Part shown: positions 43,682 to 53,885 of the stretch, one piece after another
How positions within the stretch are numbered: position 1 is the first letter of the stretch
Layout of the letters: every line of letters starts with the position of its first letter
NCBI GenBank assembly: GCA_036378535.1
Contig: DASUWH010000045.1
Location: forward strand, 186,001 to 250,000
Length of the DNA stretch: 64,000 nucleotides
Direction: 5' to 3'
Source: Gp1-AA122 sp036378535
GTDB taxonomy: Bacteria > Acidobacteriota > Terriglobia > Terriglobales > Acidobacteriaceae
Translations under genes and position numbers: made by a program
Notes under the pieces: model-generated
Database searches by the model: none
Seen by the model: only the letters and a program-made list of their open reading frames with translations
What the model was told of the DNA's origin: nothing

Positions 43682-46600
43682 TTAATGTGCTGTTTTCGGA
43701 AACAGCATAAACAGATCCGGCGTACAGGTTTCCGGCCCACGGCTAATCCATTCCACTTCTCCCGTGGGGCAGTCAGGCGGCGTGCCGGAAATCGCGTGTA
43801 CGCCGGATGCGCCATCACACCACTTGGTGCCAACTGGCCGGTTGGTAGTCCATTGCGCCGAGGTCGGCTGAACGCTTGCCGAGGTGCCGGCCACAATCAC
43901 CTGATGGTCGTTACCGTTGACGATACCGCCCTGCGCCTCGCTGACCACCGTATTAATGGCGTAGCTCGTACTGTTGCTCCGCATGAATCCCGCCACCTGA
44001 CACGCATTCTGGAGGGACCACGGGCAAGTCAGTGAAGTCGTGCTGCACCCAGCCAGGTTGTCTGAGGGCACGGTGACATAGGAACCTGTGCTATCCACGC
44101 TCCCAATCGAGTTGGATGCGTAGAAGTCGGAGGTATTACCCCCGTTCCGGGTGTGACCGAAGCGATACGGTGCGTGCGTGGCCGTCGGATCAATGCCAAT
44201 AATCTCCGATTCCCAATAGAGTGTGTACGGTGTTCTCGACTGTCCCACCCATGTCGTGAAGTAGAACAGCGGGCGGTCATCGGTCGCATTGTTATTAAAA
44301 TTACTCCCGTGAAAATCGAGAGCGATTGGCCATCCGACACCGCCTAAAGGCAATACGGTTTGCGTGTTCAGCCAGTCATCGTAGGCGTTCTTGAAGGTTC
44401 GCCCAGAGTAGCGGTAATTCCATCCCATCGTTCCATGCAGGGCCGCCTGACCCGGCAACTGCTTAACGTTGAGCGTGTGTTTTTGCCACTCCCAGTCCCC
44501 GTTCGTGTTGTATGTGTTGTTCACACCACAACTCGGATGTCCAGCCGCGCAGCCGCCCACTTCAAAATCGCCATACAGTCCGCTTGCAACCTGCCCAGCG
44601 CTGTGACTGTAAACGCCGAGGTCCGAATAGACGCAATTGGGACAGGAAACCGCACCTGTGGGACCAGCCCCAGGGTCGCCGAAGACGTGCCCCGTGGACG
44701 TGTCAAGCATCTGGCAACCCGCATTGGGGCCGCTGGCGGTGTAGGAAAGCATCTCCATCATGTTGTTCTGGCCGCGCATGGATACGCCGTTGGTGGTCCA
44801 CGTGATTCCGCCATCGGCGACTTGGTGTGCCAGAACTAATCCGCCCGTCGAAGAACCCGTCTGCGAGGTCGCGTAAGTAAACTGGGTTGACGACGTAACC
44901 GTGATAGTCGCCGCGTTTGCGTCCCACCCATTTGTGCTGGTGCAATTCGGATTCGTGGTGCCGACGCAAGACACATCAACCTGGTCGCCAGTGTTCAGGC
45001 CATGCGGGCTGGAGAAGTTCACCGTAGCCGTGCCCGCAGACGCGCTGATAGTCGAAATCCAATTGATCCAGCCCGGCTCGCTAGCGCCCGCCGGCCCGGA
45101 TGCAGTCGTAGCGTGGAAGCCGTACCACATGTAATAGTTCGTGCCGCCGACCGTGAGTTGATTATTATTGTGGCCCATCGGCGTAATCGGGAACCACGCC
45201 GGATAGGCAAACCCGGATACCCATGGGTTGCCGCCGTCTAAACCGAAAAAGAAGTCCTGGTCGTTTGCCGATGGCCGGAACACGGTACTGGTCGTAGCTA
45301 CCCGTCCAGGGAGCGCACACTTGCTAGTGGCGGTGAAGTCTTCTACGACCACCGGGCCGCTGACTGTAGCTTGCGTAGTGGACGAACCCCAGTCGGTCAC
45401 TGTCCATCGCTCAATCGTGGCGTTACTCGAATTTAGAACAAAATACTGGTTAGGATTCGTCTGCGACCAGCCAACCGGACGACCGCCAAGCGACGTCAGT
45501 ACGCCCGGATGGCATTGATCGTAGGTCGCCCGGGTAGTGCCGGTGTTGTCCCAGAATGGCAGGATGAAATTCGTGCCCGCTGCCTGTTTATTGACGATAA
45601 GTGCCTTGCTGTCGGCGCTGTAAATGCGGCGCTCGCCATTGGACCCCACATCGAAACCGCCGCTGCCGAGGGTTGCATCGGTTACGCGGCACCACAGAGC
45701 GTGCGTCCAGGGATCGTTAAAGGTGTCGCCCTTGCTATTGGTTCCGCTTGCCCCCGCATAGGGCGGTGTGCCCACTCCGCCATAGCCAGGAAACTCAAAG
45801 ATGTCGTGAATGACTGTGTCCGTTGGAGCGCCGTAGGTAATCGGAGGCGTGGTGTCGTTGGGCATGCCAATGGCGAACGATCCAGGTCCACTTCCTGTTC
45901 CGTAGACAGAACTCAAATGGACGTACGCCCCAATGTCCCAGCTGCTGGCCAGTGACCGCGGTACACCGGGAAGATCGACAGCATAGGCAGAACCGAGATT
46001 GCTGCCCGCGTTCAGGACCGGCGATGCCTTTGTGAAATGAAAATCAGGCGCCGGCCCCGGAGCCGCCGAAACGTAACTGGTCGTCCCGGATATATTGGGA
46101 GTCGAAGCGAGCCAATCCATCAACTGAGTGTTCGTCATGAGCACGGCGCCGTGAGCCAGCAGCGAATCGAGAACCGTCCCCACCTCGGCAGTAGTCAGAT
46201 CATTGTTGTGAATAAATAATCCGTAAGGCACCCCCCACACCGAAGCCTTAAAGATCAGAGCCGCTACTTTGGCATCGATTTGCTGCGCCGTCATACTGTG
46301 CAGGCCGCCGAGAGCGAGGCTGGTAATGTTCTGAATGTTGACGCCCTTGGCGTAGATAAAATTCGAGCCCAGGCCGATGGATAACGCCCCACGCGCGCCT
46401 TCGTAGCCGGCGCCCGCTGACCAACCTTGGGTCTGAGCGTCTTCAATCCCGTCCGGATAAACGAAGACCTTCGCGTTCGTGAGTCCTGAAATATTCGTTT
46501 GCAGCCAATTCTTCGACGCAATGAGTTCGTCCGGTTCCAGACGATCTTTTTGAAATAGCGCCGTGTACGTGGCGGACTTAATATCCTGCGAGTTCACGTC

Positions 46601-48064
46601 CGCCAATCCGAGGGTGTGCGCGGCTGTGCGGCAGTTGATATCGAGAGCCGCAGTGTACCCACCATGCCCGTTGATGGCAGCAACCAACTCCGCCGCAGTG
46701 TCGTATAGGCTGCTGGTCAGATCGTAATTGAGATTTTCGCCCCCCGGTCCGCCAGTAACCGTCGAAGTCAGATGGTTGCCGCTGATGCTCAGCGTCGCGG
46801 CCGTTCCCGTTCCCGTGTAGCGGATCGTGAAACTGTTCAGGTTGGTGTAGTACTGGTGCGACCAGGAATGAGAATTAACGTCGTGTCCGGCGGCCAGCCA
46901 ACCCTGAATTTCAGAGATCAGGCCGGAGGAATATCCGGCGACCACGGCCATGCCGAGCTTTAGCCCACGCTCGTTGAAAAGCGGCAAGAGACTATCGATA
47001 TAGGATTCCGTACCTGCCGCAAAGCCGACATCATCGACCGTGAAGGTAAGCCGCGCCGGGTAAGTGGCAAAGTTGGTCACCGCTGGAGGAGTATCTGCGG
47101 GCAGGTTGTTGCCGCCATCGGTCGCGCCGCCTTGCACATCCTGCGAATTCAGAATGGCGATGCTGTTGGCGTAGAAATGAGAATACGAGTACGTTGCATG
47201 GCCGGTGTTATCGACAAGACCGCCGTCGCGGTTGGCGTAGCCTTTGCAGTTCACTAGCGTGATTGCCGTCGCGCTGCCGTCAAAGCGAAAACCGTCATAA
47301 TTCAAGTGCGCTTCATCGTTATAAAAATTGATATCCGCAGGCGAGGTTGCGTTGACATAGAAACCGTGGGGAAGCGTTCCCGAAGGAACCATTCCGTTCG
47401 ACTCCATGTTTGCGAAAAGCAAGTGATCGGAAGCGCCGGCGATGTTGACTCCAAAGCCGTCGAACCATTGCAACGACAGGTGCTGGAACTGCAGCCAGCT
47501 CTTCCCATTTATGTAGATGAGCTGTCCGGCGGCAGTCGTGATAACGCCAATCGACCCGTAGTAGGTAGCCGGATTTCCGGCTGAATAAATATAGAGGGCG
47601 CCGCTCGAGAAGTAGAAATCGCGGTCGTGCTGAACGGCGGCTTGCGAACTCTGTTTCTGGCCCCAGATCGTCCCAAACAAGGCATTATTCACACCGCTGC
47701 CCGATACCGGTGTCTGCCACAAATTTCCTGAAATAAGGGACCACGAAGCTGACGATAAGTCCTGATATCCGGTGATAACGGGAGCGGGTCCGGAACCGTA
47801 GGCGTCAAAATAGATGCTGCTGGAACTCGTACCACTGGAGGCCGGCACCAATGATTCTCGCCAGGTGTCTCCGCGCGCGAGCAGGACGGTGTCCCCAGCA
47901 GCCAAGCTGGTCGCGTTGACTTTCGCCAGCGTCTTCCACGGCGCTGTTTGCGAGGTGCCGCTGTTCAGGTCATTTCCGCTGCTCGAACTTACATAGTAGG
48001 TGGTGGCCGCTGCGGGAAGGGACACCACGGCGGCCAGCCAGATGGCCGTCAAAATTCTTTTCAT
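43682..48064 (-). CDS. Giant secreted beta-helix / NodB deacetylase protein
   Basis: 1460 aa with a Sec signal peptide (MKRILTAIWLAAVVSLPAAAT). Residues about 20-330 are a beta-helix-like region. Residues about 335-600 contain a NodB polysaccharide-deacetylase-like segment: LTFTVDDVG (Asp about 344-345), NSHSWSH (His 399 and 403) and VYPDG. The C-terminal half has no catalytic domain I recognise; it is a Gly/Ser/Thr-rich beta domain with a short SSPHGLNTGDQVDV tail-fibre-like repeat. It lies 39 bases downstream of the tail-fibre-like protein gene. Probably acts on or binds surface glycans. Confidence 0.6.
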   Translation of the reverse strand: MKRILTAIWLAAVVSLPAAATTYYVSSSSGNDLNSGTSQTAPWKTLAKVNATSLAAGDTVLLARGDTWRESLVPASSGTSSSSIYFDAYGSGPAPVITGYQDLSSASWSLISGNLWQTPVSGSGVNNALFGTIWGQKQSSQAAVQHDRDFYFSSGALYIYSAGNPATYYGSIGVITTAAGQLIYINGKSWLQFQHLSLQWFDGFGVNIAGASDHLLFANMESNGMVPSGTLPHGFYVNATSPADINFYNDEAHLNYDGFRFDGSATAITLVNCKGYANRDGGLVDNTGHATYSYSHFYANSIAILNSQDVQGGATDGGNNLPADTPPAVTNFATYPARLTFTVDDVGFAAGTESYIDSLLPLFNERGLKLGMAVVAGYSSGLISEIQGWLAAGHDVNSHSWSHQYYTNLNSFTIRYTGTGTAATLSISGNHLTSTVTGGPGGENLNYDLTSSLYDTAAELVAAINGHGGYTAALDINCRTAAHTLGLADVNSQDIKSATYTALFQKDRLEPDELIASKNWLQTNISGLTNAKVFVYPDGIEDAQTQGWSAGAGYEGARGALSIGLGSNFIYAKGVNIQNITSLALGGLHSMTAQQIDAKVAALIFKASVWGVPYGLFIHNNDLTTAEVGTVLDSLLAHGAVLMTNTQLMDWLASTPNISGTTSYVSAAPGPAPDFHFTKASPVLNAGSNLGSAYAVDLPGVPRSLASSWDIGAYVHLSSVYGTGSGPGSFAIGMPNDTTPPITYGAPTDTVIHDIFEFPGYGGVGTPPYAGASGTNSKGDTFNDPWTHALWCRVTDATLGSGGFDVGSNGERRIYSADSKALIVNKQAAGTNFILPFWDNTGTTRATYDQCHPGVLTSLGGRPVGWSQTNPNQYFVLNSSNATIERWTVTDWGSSTTQATVSGPVVVEDFTATSKCALPGRVATTSTVFRPSANDQDFFFGLDGGNPWVSGFAYPAWFPITPMGHNNNQLTVGGTNYYMWYGFHATTASGPAGASEPGWINWISTISASAGTATVNFSSPHGLNTGDQVDVSCVGTTNPNCTSTNGWDANAATITVTSSTQFTYATSQTGSSTGGLVLAHQVADGGITWTTNGVSMRGQNNMMEMLSYTASGPNAGCQMLDTSTGHVFGDPGAGPTGAVSCPNCVYSDLGVYSHSAGQVASGLYGDFEVGGCAAGHPSCGVNNTYNTNGDWEWQKHTLNVKQLPGQAALHGTMGWNYRYSGRTFKNAYDDWLNTQTVLPLGGVGWPIALDFHGSNFNNNATDDRPLFYFTTWVGQSRTPYTLYWESEIIGIDPTATHAPYRFGHTRNGGNTSDFYASNSIGSVDSTGSYVTVPSDNLAGCSTTSLTCPWSLQNACQVAGFMRSNSTSYAINTVVSEAQGGIVNGNDHQVIVAGTSASVQPTSAQWTTNRPVGTKWCDGASGVHAISGTPPDCPTGEVEWISRGPETCTPDLFMLFPKTAH

Positions 48065-48103
48065 TTCGTGGACCGCCTATGTGAAGTCGATGTCGCCGGA
48101 AAA

Positions 48104-51100
48104 CTACCGAACCGCCCAAGCCGGGGTGAGCGCACCCCAAGAGTAGGTGTCCGAGGGAATCGAAAGAGTCGACGGCAGCGAACCGCCCGTGCTAATGCTT
48201 ACCGATGCTCCATTGAGGAAGGTGAGACCGGCTCCGCTGTCTCCTGACATCTGCGCGCAAGACGACGTGCAGCTAGTCGAAACCGCCAGGTAGTACTTGC
48301 CCGGAAGCAGGGTGGCCGAAGCTGCCCAGGTCTTGGTAGTTCCACCGGTCGCTGGAGCGAATGAGGTGCCGGGTAAGGTGCCCGTGTGAACCTTCAGGTT
48401 GCCGCCGGCGTCGTAGATGCCAATGTCGTAATTGTTGGCGGTATTGTCGGCAGTGGTGACGCTATAGATCACTTGCGTGGTCGTGATGGGATAAGAGAGC
48501 ACCACGCCCCACAGCTTGGCCTTGTTCGCGCTTGTATCGAAGCCGGCGCTTCCCCCACCGCGCGCCATCGTCAACCACGGAACCGTATACGGACCCGCGG
48601 GTACGCCGCTGTCGCCTACACTGTTCGCGCCAGTCCATTTGGTGTAGTTGCCCGTAGCGCCCGATCCGATGGGATAGGTGGAGGGTATCTGGGCAGCCGG
48701 AACCTTGCCCGCGCTATCGAGCTGAGCCACACCGTTGGCGGCACCTTCTCGCACCTTGGTTGTGTAGGTGGCGCTCAAGTCGGGAATTTGCGCTGTGCTG
48801 GCCGTTCCGGAAAATCCGGAAATGGGCGAGTTGACCTTCGCTACCTCAGTGACAGCGCCGGCATTCTCTGAGACCGTCAGCTTGCCGCTTGCCGCGAAGA
48901 AGACTTTGGAATTCCCGGTACTCGCCGCGGTTTGATCCGCGCCCGCTCCCTGGATCGTCCATGGCCCGGCTACGACGATCTGCCCGGGAACATTCAGATT
49001 GCCGGTAGATTTATCGAAGGTGAATCCGGTGTAGACGCCCCAGGAGCCATTGTCGTTGAAAGGAATCTGCTGGTTGGAGCCTGGAGGATTGACCGAGCTC
49101 GTTGCCCATCTCAGGCCAGTTGCCTGAGTGGAATCAGCAGTCAGCACCTGGCCGTCGGAGCCGACAGGCACGCGCGCATTCGCAGTCGCAAATCCGAACA
49201 GGTCTCCTTTGGTGGTCAGAGGAGAGGATCCACCGCCGCACCCACTGCACGTGCCTGTAACCGTGAGGTTCCCGTTGACCGTGGTATTGACGTTGAATGT
49301 TTTTGAAGAGGCTGTCAGGCGCTCTTTCCAGCTTGTCCCGTCGCCCACGTTGCCGATGTACTGGCTGATCGAGGCGGGCGCGCCCAAACTGATTCCCACA
49401 TCGCTGCCGTTTGCCTGGGAATTCGCGGTGTCATAGCCGATAAATGCGTCGTAGGTATCGTTTGTTGGACGATTGTTGGCCGTGGCGATGGTTTTGGCGA
49501 AGTTCGAATCGAACAGCGTGATGATGTGCCCCGGCCCCGTGCCCAGCGTCGAGAAGTTCAACCGGCCTTTCAGATTCAGATAAGTACCACCATCGTTGAC
49601 CGGTTTCACCGCCATCAATAAAGAACCCTGCTGAAAACTCTGCGAGGGCGCCATGGCCGAGTAGCAACTCATCCAAACTGAGTTAGGGCCGTACACGCTC
49701 GATGAGACACAGCGCTCCCCCACGACCGCCGGCGCGAGCGGACCTTGCTCCGCCACGATGTCGGCATTGATCTCATCCATATAGGCCACAGCCACGGTGC
49801 TCAGATTGTTGCTGTCGGCGGTGGCTCCCAGGACAACATCTCCGGGCCAGGTGTAAAGGAGGGGAAAGTATGTCGGTGCTGCCACCGTGTAAGAGCCGGG
49901 CGTGGAATTACTGTCCGTGAAAGAGCACACGCCGTTCGAGCACGCCGACGCATGGGACACGTTCCCGGCAACCAGATAGTTCCCGGTCCCGAAAGGCGCG
50001 GCATAGATGCCGTTGCTCGCAGCCGTCACTCGTAGCAGATCGAAGCTGGACGCGCCCGGAATGTCCGGTGTTGTGACCGTGATCGAACCGGTGCCGTTCG
50101 TCAGCGCACGCCCCGCCAGCAACAGGTTGGAAGGACCATAGCTGGAATGACGGGCAACCAGATAGTAGTCGTATTCTGTCGTGCCACTGTTCGCGAATAA
50201 TGGAATCGCGCCGCCGGGCTTGCCGGGCCCGGTTATGGTGAGGGTGCGCCCTTGCGCTATCACTCCGGTGGTGCCGATATTGCCCAGCGGATTGCTACAG
50301 CTACCCACCTCCATGTAGACATTGTCTAGAGTGCTGCTGCCATAGCCGCCACGTTTCGCCCCCGTGCGCACCCCGAATTGCACATGACCCTGAATAACGG
50401 AGTCGGAGATTCGCAACGTATTGCCGCTTTGCCAATCAACCCCGTTGCCCTTACAGCTGGCGGAGATGTTGAGGTGCTTCAACCATCCGACCGCACTCCA
50501 GGTATTGAATGGTCCCGGCGCGGTGACATAACTTCCGCAGAATGTGGCGTCGCACCGTAGAGTCGCACCGCCGCCCAGTCCTGTGTCCAGTCCATCCAGC
50601 AGGAAAGCCTGATCATCGTCAATCTGCACGAACGATCCGAAGGTGTATCCGGTTGACGATCTGGTAGAGACGTTGAAGATCCTGGTCTTCTGGGCGTTGT
50701 CCTCGATGAAACTCTTGGTTCCATTCGCCACCATGGGGCGGCCGCGGGGATTGACCAGCGTGACGTCGAAGTTGTTCTGAGAGTTGGAGCGGTCTCCCAC
50801 CACGATGCACGAATCATTCACATAGCAATTCAGGATGGATCCAGTAAAATCCACCGTCTGGTTATCCGAGCGAAACGAGAGCGGCGCGTAGATATTGAAT
50901 TCTCCCGGAGGGACAATTACTGCGCCGCTTTGCGGAGTGCCGGCAGGATTCGTGGGCACGATCCGCGCCGCGATGGATGCTTCCTGAATTCCAGCCGTAG
51001 CCGAGCTCACGGTGTAGCCCGCAGCATGAGCATTGGAGGTGGTGAACTGCAAGGTTCCCGCCGCACCATCGCCCGCACAGGTGCCCCCCGTGACCAGCAC

Positions 51101-52237
51101 CGCCTCGGGCGTTCCCGTTCCGGCAACGTAAACGTAGTAGGCCGTCTCGTTGCCCTTCACGCCGCTGGGACAGCTACTGAGCGAGACCGTTTTCGCGCCG
51201 GCAGAACTCAGGTCTGTTGAGGAACTCTTCGACCAATTGAAATCGGTGGCGTATTTAACAGCCAGCATTCCCGCCGTCACACCGCTCCCGCCCCCAGGCT
51301 TCGGTTTATAGGAACCGCTGGGAGCGTCGTAGGTAGGAACCTGGCCATCGGTGGGCGCAGTGGCGTCGACGGGAATGCCCTGGATGGATATGGCATTGCT
51401 GCTCGTCCCGCAGGCGCCCCAGCTCTGGTCTCCCTTCAGACATTTGGTCGCGTCTGCCGATCCTGTGCCCAGTTGCGTGCCGGGAACAAGCCCGGCAACG
51501 ACGTCTGCTTTAGTGGCTAGTCCCGTAGTCACATAATGCTGAGTGGCGGCCTGGTTAGGCGCGGTCGGATCCCCCGGCAACACCAGGGGGCCGCTCATGG
51601 TGTCTCCACCTTTGTTAACAAAATTCCCGCTGCCCACCGCCGACACTGCGGCATCCACATACGCCTTGTTGGCCGCATCGGACGACAGCACCGGCGCGGG
51701 CACGCTGGGTGGCGCCATAAACGCTTTCGTCCCGCTCACGCTCTCGTTGCCACTGGCATGAATAACGGCGGAATCGTTCGCCTTCCCGGCCACCGCGCTG
51801 TCCAGGTATTGCCGAGTCACCATTTGCGCGGCTGTTCCGGAGCCGGGCACCGTCCGCACGGACGCGATGGTGGCGGGCGATGTAGTTCCCACCAGCCAAT
51901 ACTCGGTTGCACTGGTGCCATCGCTCAAGCGATAGACAATGGTGTACAGAGTTCCCGCCGGTGTTGCTCCTGTGTTTGGAACCAGCGCTACACTGAGCGT
52001 TCCGCCGGCGCCGATCGTGACACTCGTGCTGCCGGTTGCTACCGGAGTTCCCGCAGAGGTCGTGAACGCGGGCCAGGAAATCAGTAAGACTCCTGCCGCC
52101 GGCGAGCCATCCGCACGATATACGGTATCGGCGATCGTCGTCGTGCCCGGCGTACTCGCGCTGGCAAGCAAAACCAGCGCGACGGTGACGAGGAACATTC
52201 CTATGAGACGCCCTGTGCGGCGGCACATGTCCAGCAT
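48104..52237 (-). CDS. Giant tail-fibre-like protein with signal peptide
   Basis: 1377 aa. It starts with a hydrophobic N terminus (GRLIGMFLVTVALVLLASAS), then an N-terminal fold typical of phage tail proteins (DTVYRADGSPAAGVLLISW). Fibre repeats follow (NKAYVDAAVSAVG, NKGGDTMSGPLVLPGDP). A right-handed beta-helix-like part covers about residues 440-900. A C-terminal TTKGDLFGFATANARVPVG motif, common in tail fibres, is at about 1060-1110. Phage fibres normally have no signal peptide. A binding or adhesin role at the cell surface is inference. Confidence 0.6.
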   Translation of the reverse strand: MLDMCRRTGRLIGMFLVTVALVLLASASTPGTTTIADTVYRADGSPAAGVLLISWPAFTTSAGTPVATGSTSVTIGAGGTLSVALVPNTGATPAGTLYTIVYRLSDGTSATEYWLVGTTSPATIASVRTVPGSGTAAQMVTRQYLDSAVAGKANDSAVIHASGNESVSGTKAFMAPPSVPAPVLSSDAANKAYVDAAVSAVGSGNFVNKGGDTMSGPLVLPGDPTAPNQAATQHYVTTGLATKADVVAGLVPGTQLGTGSADATKCLKGDQSWGACGTSSNAISIQGIPVDATAPTDGQVPTYDAPSGSYKPKPGGGSGVTAGMLAVKYATDFNWSKSSSTDLSSAGAKTVSLSSCPSGVKGNETAYYVYVAGTGTPEAVLVTGGTCAGDGAAGTLQFTTSNAHAAGYTVSSATAGIQEASIAARIVPTNPAGTPQSGAVIVPPGEFNIYAPLSFRSDNQTVDFTGSILNCYVNDSCIVVGDRSNSQNNFDVTLVNPRGRPMVANGTKSFIEDNAQKTRIFNVSTRSSTGYTFGSFVQIDDDQAFLLDGLDTGLGGGATLRCDATFCGSYVTAPGPFNTWSAVGWLKHLNISASCKGNGVDWQSGNTLRISDSVIQGHVQFGVRTGAKRGGYGSSTLDNVYMEVGSCSNPLGNIGTTGVIAQGRTLTITGPGKPGGAIPLFANSGTTEYDYYLVARHSSYGPSNLLLAGRALTNGTGSITVTTPDIPGASSFDLLRVTAASNGIYAAPFGTGNYLVAGNVSHASACSNGVCSFTDSNSTPGSYTVAAPTYFPLLYTWPGDVVLGATADSNNLSTVAVAYMDEINADIVAEQGPLAPAVVGERCVSSSVYGPNSVWMSCYSAMAPSQSFQQGSLLMAVKPVNDGGTYLNLKGRLNFSTLGTGPGHIITLFDSNFAKTIATANNRPTNDTYDAFIGYDTANSQANGSDVGISLGAPASISQYIGNVGDGTSWKERLTASSKTFNVNTTVNGNLTVTGTCSGCGGGSSPLTTKGDLFGFATANARVPVGSDGQVLTADSTQATGLRWATSSVNPPGSNQQIPFNDNGSWGVYTGFTFDKSTGNLNVPGQIVVAGPWTIQGAGADQTAASTGNSKVFFAASGKLTVSENAGAVTEVAKVNSPISGFSGTASTAQIPDLSATYTTKVREGAANGVAQLDSAGKVPAAQIPSTYPIGSGATGNYTKWTGANSVGDSGVPAGPYTVPWLTMARGGGSAGFDTSANKAKLWGVVLSYPITTTQVIYSVTTADNTANNYDIGIYDAGGNLKVHTGTLPGTSFAPATGGTTKTWAASATLLPGKYYLAVSTSCTSSCAQMSGDSGAGLTFLNGASVSISTGGSLPSTLSIPSDTYSWGALTPAWAVR

Positions 52238-52367
52238 GGAACCTCCTAAGAACCTGTTGGCGGAAGATTACGAGTATTAATGGGCGGTTGGGAGTGGCGT
52301 ATAGAACGCCCACACTGGAGCCAAGACATTGGCCTTGCTCCCGGAAAATTGAATGAAATTTGGAACT

Positions 52368-52883
52368 CTATCGCTGCACGCGCGCGTACTGGGCGAGGAA
52401 TCGCTCAACGCTGTTCCGGTATACATCCGGAAAATCCACCACCGGGCGCCTGGCTTGAATCAGGTCCAGGGCTTCCGGCAAATTCCAACTCAGAGAGCAG
52501 AGCAAGGCGAGCGCCATCATAGGAGCGCGGTGCACGCCGGCAGCACAGTGAATGAACACCTTGGTTCCCGGCTGATCCAGAGCCGTAAGAGCAAACTCAA
52601 CACCCCGCTGAAATATTTCCGGCGGCTTGGGCTTGAAATCGTCGTCCACCGGATTCCACAGAACCTCAATGCCGTGCGCTTCGCCGAGCGGCGTATCATC
52701 AAACTCGATTTGCATGTCGATGATGTGCGTGACCCCGGCTCGAGCCACCTCTTGCATGTTCCTGGCATTCCAGATTCCGCCACCGACCGCAATCCGGCCG
52801 GTCACCCACGTCATATCCATGAAGTAGCCCTGAACGGGGCGCGCAACCCTGACAACCCTGCGCCACCGAGTCCTGCCTTTCAT
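52368..52883 (-). CDS. Dual-specificity-type protein phosphatase
   Basis: A 171-aa phosphatase with the Cys-x5-Arg loop IHCAAGVHRAPMM (C113, R119) and a general-acid Asp in VDDDFKPK (D80-82). It may act on phosphotyrosine, phosphoserine or a phospho-sugar; the substrate is unknown. Its ATG overlaps the TGA of the upstream gene (52880-52883, ATGA), so it is translationally coupled and part of the operon upstream of the giant genes. An internal ATG at 52820 also exists. Confidence 0.85.
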   Translation of the reverse strand: MKGRTRWRRVVRVARPVQGYFMDMTWVTGRIAVGGGIWNARNMQEVARAGVTHIIDMQIEFDDTPLGEAHGIEVLWNPVDDDFKPKPPEIFQRGVEFALTALDQPGTKVFIHCAAGVHRAPMMALALLCSLSWNLPEALDLIQARRPVVDFPDVYRNSVERFLAQYARVQR

Positions 52884-53251
52884 TTTAAGGCATGCCCGTT
52901 CCCGCGCTCGCTTGGGCTCTGGCCAGCCTCGAGAACGTCAGCTTGCAGCGCATCGGTTGCGGACGCTGGAGCGGACGGCAAGCCCAGCCGGTCGCAAAGC
53001 ACACGCGCCAGAGAAAAATCATCGCCGGCATTTTCATCCGCGGCCTGCGGATACAACCCAGCCAGCTCGAAAAGATACTTCATGATCTGATAGTGGCCGC
53101 CCTTGGCTTTCTCAATAGCGGCCGCCACCATTTCGCCGGCCTGGCGAATAACGTCCTCGCGTATGCGACGACGAACCTCGGCCCACTCCGCCGCACCACA
53201 AGCTTGCGTCTCTTCCCCTAAACAACGCGCGCAGCCCGGCATATCCTTCAT
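52880..53251 (-). CDS. Hypothetical 123-aa protein of phage-island type
   Basis: Starts at ATG 53251 (MKDMPGCARCLGEETQ). It has two CxxC-like cysteines at the N terminus, then a helical segment EMVAAAIEKAKGGHYQIMKYLFELAGLYP. That segment resembles small phage proteins encoded near small-terminase genes; this is only a pattern. The function is unknown. It is coupled to the phosphatase gene by an ATGA overlap and follows the sigma-like gene by 142 bases. Confidence 0.6.
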   Translation of the reverse strand: MKDMPGCARCLGEETQACGAAEWAEVRRRIREDVIRQAGEMVAAAIEKAKGGHYQIMKYLFELAGLYPQAADENAGDDFSLARVLCDRLGLPSAPASATDALQADVLEAGQSPSERGNGHALK

Positions 53252-53393
53252 GGCAGCTCCGCAGAAAAAAATTGGGCGCGACCAGCGCGCCCAGAAATTC
53301 TTTTTTCTTCCACTCTTAATTTCAGAATACCAGTTTCGAAGGGGTGAATGTGACATTCGGTTATGAGGTGGTATTCACCTCAAAGTACGACCT

Positions 53394-53885
53394 TTAGTGC
53401 ACTTTCGACCTGGCGCAGGGTCTTGACAAACTTTTTTCGGCGGAAATCAGCGGGCGCAACACGCCCACCGCAAGAAATATTTCCGACAGCCGATCCAGCG
53501 CCTCCGGGTACGCCCGGATGATGGTTCTGCGGCAACAGTGCAAGAGATCGGCCGTTTCCTCCTGCGTATATTCCTGGAGCGTGATTCGCGCAATGAGTTG
53601 GCGCGAGAATTCATCCAGCGATTCCAGGCACGTTTCCACGTCATGGACAAAGATCACGGCATCTTCGAAGGTGACCATGCGATAACTGGTCACCTTGGCC
53701 CGAAAGAATTGCCGGCCCAGAATAGACGGCAACTTGCCCGTTTCCAGAGAAAGGTGCAGGAACCGGCGCAGGAGCGCGATGGTGCGGTCGCGGTAAAGCC
53801 ATAAATCCGGATTGCTGCTGGAATCCCGCTCTTCATCCGGAGCCGTCGCCTCCAGGCTGAGTAGTGCCGTTGCGAGCGCGTTCAT
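53394..53885 (-). CDS. Sigma-region-4-like DNA-binding protein
   Basis: 163 aa. The C-terminal half has a sigma-70 region 4-like helix-turn-helix (LDEFSRQLIARITLQEYTQEETADLLHCCRRTIIRAY). The N terminus is not like region 2, so this is probably an adaptor or a phage-type regulator rather than a full sigma factor. Its ATG overlaps the TGA of the zinc-ribbon gene upstream (ATGA at 53882-53885). Confidence 0.65.
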   Translation of the reverse strand: MNALATALLSLEATAPDEERDSSSNPDLWLYRDRTIALLRRFLHLSLETGKLPSILGRQFFRAKVTSYRMVTFEDAVIFVHDVETCLESLDEFSRQLIARITLQEYTQEETADLLHCCRRTIIRAYPEALDRLSEIFLAVGVLRPLISAEKSLSRPCARSKVH

